This document shows positions 56,488 to 64,000 of a stretch of 64,000 nt of DNA, piece by piece. A program made the position numbers and the translations under genes. Position 1 is the first letter of the stretch, and every line of letters starts with the position of its first letter. Under the pieces are notes generated by a model, which saw only the letters and a list, made by a program, of their open reading frames with translations, was not told where the DNA came from and did not search any database. The stretch spans positions 873,084 to 937,083 of the forward strand of contig KV425552.1 of assembly GCA_001632425.1 (NCBI GenBank), given 5' to 3'. Source of the DNA: Neolentinus lepideus HHB14362 ss-1. Its lineage: Eukaryota; Basidiomycota; Agaricomycetes; Gloeophyllales; Gloeophyllaceae.

Positions 56488-59400
56488 ATGTGGGTCATTA
56501 CCGGCGCGTTCGATGCAAAGGAGCGGAGTGATACATCCATACAAAGTGAGCTCTTGTTTGTCAATTCCTTCGAGCTTACTGTAATGACTATAGAGACCAA
56601 ATTGTTGAAGCCGGGAAAGACCTACACGTTAGGCAGGAGGCCAGATTCCGAACTCTTTGTGAATCACGCAAAGGTCTCGCATCGGCATTTGAAGCTAGTC
56701 GTAGGAGAGTACACCCCGGAAGATGCGGTTTGTCCTTGTTCCTATGGTGCTTTCCATACCTGACGTCCAACCAGGCCAATCCCTCTTTCATCCCTTCTCT
56801 CCGTATGGTGAACACGCGTGATAAAGATAAGGCCATAAACGTGATACATGATGGAGAACGGCTCGTAGTCAATCCTGGTGCTCCTCATGACCTGCAGGAC
56901 GGTGATGAAATCCATCCGATATCGAATCTACCCTTTACGTGAGCGCTGATGCATTGTCGTTTTGTGGTGTCTTGACCATTTGCGAGTAGACTGAAATGGC
57001 AGAAGGTCTGCTGCTTTGCTTCTGCCAATCGGGGTAAATCTTCTGTTTCCGTGGATGCATGCGCGCGTCTTGGTGATTTATCTCAATTCTGCTCCATCAG
57101 TCTCCGGTATTGACCGAGGCATAGGTATCAGCGTCGTCCATACATTCCATCCGGATATTACGCACCATCTTACGCCCACATTCTCCCTCAACACCCAGAT
57201 AGCTACATCACTCTTGTGTGCAGCGCACGTGGTCAAACCGGAATGGCTGGACGAAGTCATTCGTTTAGGCGAGCTACCCTCCGGCATCGACTCTCTCGAA
57301 TTCAATTTTGCCTTGCCCCAAGAGACAAAGTACCGGCCAACGTTCTCACCATCTCTACCTCCTTCGCTCAAAGTGTTCCGAGTGTGGGAGCCCAGCGAAG
57401 AACGATTACAGCTGTTCCGTGGCTATCGAATTTTGTTTGTTGGGGAGAAGGGCCGCGAGATACCTGGTGACTTGCGAGACCTCGTCAGCAATGGTGGAGG
57501 ACAGTACGAAGGATTCACTGTCGATTCTGGTCGGACGAAGTTACATCAGGTACTTGCGAAAGGCAAGCAGAAGGTGGCTGACGGGAAAGGCCTGGTTCTT
57601 GTTGCTGATGAAGGGAACATGGTCGCGGCTGTTGGTCGTGATGGATGGCAAGTGCTGGCTGATGAAGCTCGCAGGTAGGCCCACTAAACATCCGAGTCCC
57701 TCCGATCAATCTTACGCGTTGAACGCTAGCTATGACTTGGAGTTTGTTCCCCCGGACAACCTCGTCAAAGCTGTGGTCCACACAGACGTGTCACTTCTCA
57801 AGGGCTCTCCTGCCGAGAATGGGCAGATATGTCAGTATTACTCTTTTGGTATTAATGTCCTTCCAGCCAATATTGCTCATCGGTTCAACATTTTGTTAGC
57901 TGAAAAACTGTCTATGCTTTCGACGTCGAATCAAGCCGCTGAAGAAGGCTCTGCTCCTCCTCTTTCACAATCAGAGCTAGACCCCAACACATCCGATGCT
58001 CCAGCACGCAGGAGGCTCACGCGTAGAGTCACACCCTCCGCTTCGTCACGGGCGCCTTCCCCAGGACCTTCTGCTCCTCGAAAAGAGCCTATGCCAGAGG
58101 TGGAAATGTCTGCGCCACGCAAGGTATGTCAACTTCGAAGTGCTGGATGATATAGCTTACAAGTTTCATGTTGACGTCCAGATGCCGCTCACTCGCCGCG
58201 CTGGGCGGACACCGCTCTTCCGTATCGATGATGACAGTGAGCTAATGGATTCTCAAGTGGTTGCGTCCGTTGCTGCAGCACCTGCAGCGAAGCCTGTGAG
58301 CACTCGCAGATCCGTGTCACCAGCAGCCGAGAGTAGTGTATGTTCTAGCTTCGCTTTTCGAGGTTCACCTTACTCACACGGTGTACCAGGCGAAAGTGTC
58401 GCAAACCCAGACTCGCCCATCACGCTTGAAGCGGCGAGCAGGCAACGCTATCAACCTCATGCTGGACGATGATCCTGATCATGAGGTCCGCAAGGAACCC
58501 CCAACGAAGAAGTTTAAAGCCCTTTTCGACGAGAGTGACCCGACAAAGCTCGGTCCGCTGAGTGGTGCCATCGATAGTCAAACTGGCGCCAACCAAGATG
58601 AGATATATAGTATGCTGCAGAGCCAGACCCAAAGCATCACGCAGACAAGTACCCAGAGCAAGAGGAGCGGTATGCAAGCCCCTCCGAAGTTGGCGGTCGT
58701 GGCTGAGGAGGAAGAGGAGAACGGCGTCGCGTCTGTTCCGAAGATGATTACGCCGTCCGAAGAGGTGCAAAACCAGGTGGTGAAGACATCTACGACAGAG
58801 ACATCTTCCACGCCTGCCACACATTCTGGACCGTCGAAAGCAGCAAACATTCCTATGACGAACAGTATTAAGCAGCCGAACAAGTCTGGAGCGGTACCTG
58901 GGCAGCCGGATACGGACGAGGGCTTCCTTAAGGCTATGGCGTCGATGAAGAGGGGGAAGAAACATGAAGATACCTTCGACAGAGAGTTTAATAACCTACG
59001 GATATCTAAGCCTGATCTGCAACAGCAGCAACAGAGGGAGGATGAGAGGGAGTGGGAGATGATGGACGACTTCGGCGACTACAATGTGAGGGGGAACTTC
59101 ATGGTGGTTGTTGAGATGGAGGTGCCTGAGCACCGGGCCAAGGCTGTGAAGAGGGGATACGGGAGAATAGAGTGGGAGGGGAAGCCGGATTTTAAGAAGT
59201 TCAAGCACGTGAGTTGTTTTTGAAACAAGATATTTATCCTCTTGTCCTAATAATCTATATGTTTAGAAAGCCGCACCTGGCAGCAGGTCGACGGTCGAGT
59301 TGGTAGTGAGCGAGGAGAATGATTATGGCATGGGGACGTGTAAGTTCTGTCTCATTCCAGAAGAGAAGAAGTCATTACTGAAACGTGCTCAGCATATTGG

Positions 59401-59884
59401 AGGGGATCCCAGTCACAATCCCAGTCACAGCCATTGATAGCTCCGTCACCGCCTCCAGCAACGAAGGGCCAAGGGCGGACACAAGGTAATTAATTTACGC
59501 GTTTTATGCATGAACCGGGCTGAAAGGACGCATGCAGCTTCAAGGAAACGGGCGAAGACGCCGACCCGCGTCGCGGTGGATGACCTCGACGACGACCTTG
59601 AGCCGCGACCTCCACTTCCAACTAAGTCTCAGCCACTGTTCCTAGCAGAATCACAGAATTCTCAGATGGTGGACATAGACAGGCTCATGCCAGAGGCGAG
59701 CCAGGAGGACGAAACACCGCCGACCCTCAAGTCCGTGGAGGAAGCAACTCCTGACCTGACACCACCTTCAAAACCTGTTTCTAGAAAGAGGAAAGCGAAA
59801 GCTGCGGTCATTGTGGACGACGATTCCGACGATGGGGCTACCTTTAAGGGATTCCGCGGCAGGAAAAAGACAAAGTTCAAATAG
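56488..59884 (+). CDS. NBS1: Nibrin (NBS1), Mre11-Rad50-Nbs1 complex subunit
   Basis: The MRN regulatory subunit, acting in DNA double-strand-break sensing in the nucleus. Exon 1 (56488-56545) encodes MWVITGAFDAKERSDTSIQ and joins at 56594 to KTKLLKPGKTYTLGRRPDSE, then LFVNHAKVSHRHLKLVVGEY, a canonical FHA core (GRR, SHRH). A tandem BRCT region follows (LNTQIATSLLCAAHVVKPEW then LDEVIRLGELP; RLQLFRGYRILFVGEKG and YDLEFVPPDNLVKAVVHTDV). A long Ser/Pro/Thr-rich linker precedes the conserved C-terminal end (TFDREFNNLRISKPDL, then GRIEWEGKPDFKKFKKKA), the Mre11-binding type motif. After it come basic and acidic tracts (GFRGRKKTKFK). Gln and SQ clusters (QSQSQSQ) occur before the final exon. Several exon edges between 56700 and 58500 are approximate. 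Confidence 0.9.
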
Positions 59885-60140
59885 CGGAATGCATGATATA
59901 GTTCAGACCGCTACTCCCACTGTCGACCTTTGCTATCTATCATGATATGGTACTATTTATGAGTTCAAGCTACAGTTTATATGCTATTCGAATTCAACAC
60001 TGAGAGGGCGCAACTTTTGCAAAGCTCGCATAGAATGCCAATAAGTGTATGGTATATGTTATTATTACTTTTGTCCCTAGATAAAAATACAAGGTCCCCC
60101 CTCAATCCCAGTGTTACAGAATTCGACAGGCGCATAACTC

Positions 60141-62110
60141 TTAAGTCCTCCTCTCAAGCTCTTCGTGGATTGAGAACTCGAGCCGTCTTTGCGTCTTGGG
60201 CGCCTTCCTCCCGCCAGTTTGCCTATCACAACAGAATAAGTGCAGGAATCCAAAAGAACACAACAACACATACCGCTGCTCCTGACAAACAAAGCCCTCT
60301 GGCGCGCCCTCCCAGTCCTCGAGCACATACTTGCCCACACCCTCCAAAGGACTGTCGTTATCTCTCTCAGGCCCGAACAGGTCCAGCGCGAGCTGTGTGT
60401 GTGACACGTCCGCGTACGTCGTTACGCATCGTGGGTTGATCATGATCCTCGCTGGGCGGAAAACCGAGTTGGGTACGCTCAGCCGCGAGTCGTCCGTGTC
60501 CTCGAGTGGAGGCAGCTCAGAGTCACCGCCCTCAGAGTCTGGCATCGCGTCGTAGTCCGAGCCGACGTTCGCATCAGGGTCAACCTCGCGTCCAGGCTGC
60601 CTTCGATCATTCTCCTCGTCCGCGGCTTCACGCTTCCGCAGCCGCTTAGCGTTATTGACCTCAATTGCATCACCAAACTCCTCCTCCTTCATGCCCTCCT
60701 TAGCTTTGTTAACCCACAAGTCTCTGCAGAACCACGCCTGGCTGCTATCCAGACAAGGCGCGCTTCCCGCACGTTCTGGTGCGCCGGTACTCTGCCCCGC
60801 ACCCGCACGGCGATTCGCATCGGGATCTCCACTGCGCCCCTCGCTATCCGTCGCGTTCCAATAGTCCGTACCAGCGCGGTAGGAGATACCCTGGTAGTAC
60901 GACTGTGCCGGGTCGACGACATGTGTGCCGGACTCGCAGCAGAAGACCTGGAAGGGCAAGTGCTGTGCGTAACGGGCGGCACCGAGCTTATCCCGAGGGG
61001 GTCCAGCGTCGGGCGTGGAGGAAGAGGGCGATTGACGGAATTGGTCGCCAAGAATATCACGCGTGCGCCAACTGGCGAGAGATCGTAATCAGCGTGCACA
61101 CGACAAGTGTTTGGGTCCTTACCGGTCAGAGAAGATGAAGAAGTCGTTGTGCTTCGCCCAGTCCATCCCACACACCATGGCGGCTTCGTTAGCTACGCTG
61201 ACTTTAATAGTTTCCAGAATGTCGTTGGGACAGGTGAACCCTTTGAGCCAGATGACGCGGTAGAACTTGAGATTCCGTCTCGACTGGAGTTCATGCAGAG
61301 GTTCCAGAGCCAGATTACGCATGTGAGCTTCCTCGAGTGGATAGTACGCTGCCTCTGGGTCGGCAGTCATAGCTGGCACACGACGTATTCTGAAGGGGAT
61401 TCCGAGCAGTATGAGCACCGCTTCCGCGAGGTCAGTGAGCGTCTCAGTAGAGTCCGAGCTGGAGTAGTCAAGCATGGACACAAAGATATTGCTCGGGCCG
61501 AGACGTTTCGATAGCTGCACGATGACGGCCAACTGGTCAGTCAAGAAGTGGTCGGCAGAGTGAACGATGATGCCAATAAAATAGAGGTGATTCTGGGCAA
61601 TGAGGTCATCATATGCATCCTCGTACTTGTTCTGTGCAAAGGGACGGGTGAGAGTTGGACATAGAGCCGCTACCCAGCCGTTTAATGATAGGAGGGTGTC
61701 AAGAGCAGTGTAGACAGATTGAGCGTCCATATTTGACGTCTCAGCGTTGACAATACTAGTTATGTTGAATACCCAGATCATAAACGACTGAAACTAAGTG
61801 AGCGAACTCACTAGGGCTTCTGATACTTGTCCCAAAAGTCCTGCACACCTTCCTTAACCAAATCCGAAAATATGTCCTCCCTGTCGTCCCGCCCCATCCG
61901 CACTTGTAAGAATTTGTGTCTCTGGACATCTAGCGCCTTTCCAGAGCGCGCAACGAGATCAAGGACGCCAGCTTCGCGAATTTGATATGGATCTCGCGAG
62001 TAGGGGTAGACTGAGGAATTTGGCCAGTATAGGAAGACCTTGACCAGAATGATAAAAATTCCGACGAAAAATAGCCTTGTCAGGCTCCTTCTCCGTATTG
62101 AGAGCGTCAT
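60141..62110 (-). CDS. CAP59/Cmt1-family alpha-1,3-mannosyltransferase-like protein
   Basis: A type II membrane protein. From the ATG at 62110, MTLSIRRRSLTRLFFVGIFI then ILVKVFLYWP forms a cytosolic basic tail plus signal anchor, placing the catalytic part in the Golgi lumen. The CAP59 domain follows: NHLYFIGIIVHSADHFLTDQ then LAVIVQLSKRLGPSNIFVSM, LAEAVLILLGIPFRIR, NLKFYRVIWLKGFTCPNDIL, NEAAMVCGMDWAKHNDFFIF, QVFCCESGTHVVDPAQSYYQ and RIMINPRCVTTYADVSHTQL. An upstream TTG is not used as start because the anchor begins after the ATG. The last intron places the C-terminus in RQTGGRKAPKTQRRLEFSIH. An acidic insert (60450-60700) is rich in Asp/Glu. Cryptococcal relatives act in capsule or cell-surface glycan synthesis. 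Confidence 0.9.
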
Positions 62111-63427
62111 TGTTGGTAGGTATGAACCTGCCAGCAAGGGTCGACACAGGCAGTTTGTGGCGGACGCTGTACTAGTTAGACGCGCGCCTGTCACGCGTAA
62201 CGCATTTCCGATGACAGAAACTGTTGACAATGACAATCAATCTCTTGAAGTTGTAATCAAACGATGTAGCTCTCAGCTATTCGCACACAAACTCGGAGTA
62301 TTCGTTTGGTCTAGGTCTAGCGGGCCGTTTCCCTGCGATATAGTCAAGAACTTGAAGGTGAGGCGGGGCCTGTGGCAGATTAGCGTCATGGTAGCCGCAC
62401 ATCGTTAGAACAGCGCTCAGACTCCTCGGAACCATCGCAGTACTGCTTCTTGTGGCAGCCAAAAAAAAATTAGGTATGATCGTCTTTATTTTCTGAGCAT
62501 ATAACCGACTTGTAATATTGAATGCTACCTCTGCACGATAGATCATACAGCCTACCGCTGGCTAGACACGATATAGCTACTTACGGCTCCGCAACTCGAA
62601 TGTCACTTCCGTAGAGTCGATGTTCATCATGTGGAGGGAAATGGCCTGGAGTTCTGTCCCACCTCGGCCAATACCCTGGATAACGAAAACTTGATGTGTC
62701 AGGTTGGGACAATTCCTAGACCATCTGGTTAGTCAACCCAGCCACTGCCTGTCAGGCACCCCTGATTATTCAAAACAGTTGTCTGCCTACTACGTCTTGT
62801 TCAGGAGAGGCATCTCGGTCTAATCACATCCTGACCCACGACGCCCGCTGTGTGTAGACGACAGAATGCTCTGTGACCACTTCCATCAATACTTCAGACC
62901 TTTTTTGGCAGTCGCTGCTGTTCAACTGCCTCGCATTCACGAGATTTGAGATGCAGGAATTCCGGAAATTTCCTGCTTCTGCGCTGATGGATCAGACTAT
63001 TGCGACATAGAGAACTGCATCTGTAACACTCGCAAGTCTCTTCACCTCAACGGAGTCCAGCAAGCGGCCCTACGTGGAACAGGGCCTCGGCATGTAAGTG
63101 TAGAAAATGGTTTGTCATTGTTTTCGTTGCTGCTACTACTAATTATTGCGTTCGTTGACAGTATAGTGATCCACTACAGGGTATATTGGAAAGTCAAGGA
63201 AGGTGAAGAGAAATTCGTTGAAGGACGAAGGACGGTGGTCGTAAGTCGTACTAGTAGTTAGTGTCATAAATACATGGCGTCGTACATTAGGAGTGTTCAT
63301 CACGTGTAGCTGAACGAACCTGTCCTAGAGTACAGCGACGATACATTTTGTAGTTCGAAAGTTCCAGAGTCCCGATGTATGGTAGTAGTCCGATTCAAAA
63401 GTCCGGTGTGTCCGTGCAAGTCCGAGT
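62111..63427. other. Gene-free stretch
   Basis: About 1.3 kb with no supportable exon. Short frames exist on both strands without family resemblance. An A9 homopolymer lies at about 62461. Confidence 0.35.
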
Positions 63428-64000
63428 TTACTGCATACTGTCCAGTCCGCGCGTCAAATGCGACGCATCGTCATCAAATATACTGCTGAATGGATCATCA
63501 ATGATGGTCGCAGGTGTTGGTCGGTGCCCGCTCTGACGTCCAAAAGTGTTTCCGGAGAGAACCGTTGCAGAACTCGGCGTTCGGTTGTGTACAGCCTGTA
63601 TCTCGAAATCAGCCCACAGAGGACCTAACGACACAGCAGAACTTACACCCGAGAGTGGTCGTGAATAATCAACATCGTCCCTGAAGCTGACATCTGACAA
63701 GCTCTGCCTAGCACCGTCATTCAATTCCAACAATCCTTGGCGAGTAGTCCCTACGGAATCAGTAGGCGATGGTAGGGGACTTGGAGGCGATAGGAAGGGG
63801 TCCGACATCCTGGATTCAGTTGCTGCGTGGGCGGTACGCTCATCCTCAGGTACCTTGCCAGGGTGGTTTGGCCATCTAAGAGTTGATAAATTTGCCGCTG
63901 ACGCCTGACTGACGAGCTTAGGTAACGTGACTGGTGGCGACCTCACCGGAGCAGCTGTCACGTCTTTGGCTATCTGGGGCGTAGGAGAAGTAACGATAGA
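63428..64000 (-). CDS. Partial Ser/Pro-rich protein, 3' end only
   Basis: The frame is open from the right edge of the window (SIVTSPTPQIAKD) to a stop at 63428-63430, about 190 codons. It is low-complexity and rich in Ser, Pro, Asp and Thr (SDPFLSPPSPLPSPTDSVGT, then GVSSAVSLGPLWADFEIQAV and ATIIDDPFSSIFDDDASHLT). No domain is seen. It is the C-terminus of a gene whose 5' part lies beyond 64000; multi-exon structure cannot be judged. Confidence 0.6.
   Translation of the reverse strand, partial: SIVTSPTPQIAKDVTAAPVRSPPVTLPKLVSQASAANLSTLRWPNHPGKVPEDERTAHAATESRMSDPFLSPPSPLPSPTDSVGTTRQGLLELNDGARQSLSDVSFRDDVDYSRPLSGVSSAVSLGPLWADFEIQAVHNRTPSSATVLSGNTFGRQSGHRPTPATIIDDPFSSIFDDDASHLTRGLDSMQ

Noticed and set aside
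63000..63250. Lys/Glu-rich short frames on the + strand
   Set aside because: Too short, without splice-consistent neighbours or any family resemblance.

Overview
The window looks like nuclear DNA of a filamentous basidiomycete, most probably an agaricomycete. Genes are split by many GT-AG introns of about 45-60 nt. The repertoire fits as well: a BTB/POZ protein, an agaricomycete-type Cys-rich protein, a CAP59/Cmt1 mannosyltransferase, a Zn(II)2Cys6 regulator and an Old Yellow Enzyme sit beside conserved eukaryotic housekeeping genes. Gene models were assembled by hand from splice signals and reading frames, so exon edges are predictions. I saw no rRNA, tRNA or CRISPR feature.

0-13 kb: a 95-bp sequence at the left edge recurs perfectly at 12797-12891. 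Between the two copies lie a BTB protein (-), a divergently oriented and apparently intact DDE-integrase gene (+), an unrecognised small gene (+), a Tay1/Teb1-like two-Myb telomere-repeat-binding candidate (-), a Cys-rich protein of unknown function (+) and indoleamine 2,3-dioxygenase (+). The 95-bp copy at 12.8 kb opens a degenerate fragment of the Ser-rich gene at 40.9-42.5 kb.

13-28 kb: metabolic genes. Old Yellow Enzyme (-, weak 5' end), a Zn(II)2Cys6 regulator (+), an amidase (-), a PuuE-type polysaccharide-deacetylase/allantoinase-like enzyme (-) and a divergent NCS1 permease (+). The last four could form a small nitrogen (ureide/purine) scavenging neighbourhood.

28-32 kb: MAK21/Noc1 (CEBPZ family, ribosome biogenesis, -).

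32-38 kb and 52-56.5 kb: two decayed, CpG-poor copies (A on -, B on +) of one repeat block carrying an unknown protein relic. Copy A ends in the leader and first 42 coding bases of the nibrin gene, whose real locus lies directly beyond copy B. Each copy has its own insertion: A holds a TA-flanked MITE-like element with long inverted termini, and B holds a composite AGTCCTGAGGT-terminal insertion.

38-52 kb: mago nashi (-) with a predicted 6-nt microexon and a gap-containing inverted-repeat element 66 bp upstream of its start; a Ser-rich membrane-anchored protein (+); a CNNM/Mam3-type protein (-); and a bifunctional lysine-ketoglutarate reductase/saccharopine dehydrogenase (-).

56-64 kb: nibrin (NBS1, +), a CAP59-type mannosyltransferase (-) and the 3' end of an unidentified gene (-) running out of the window.
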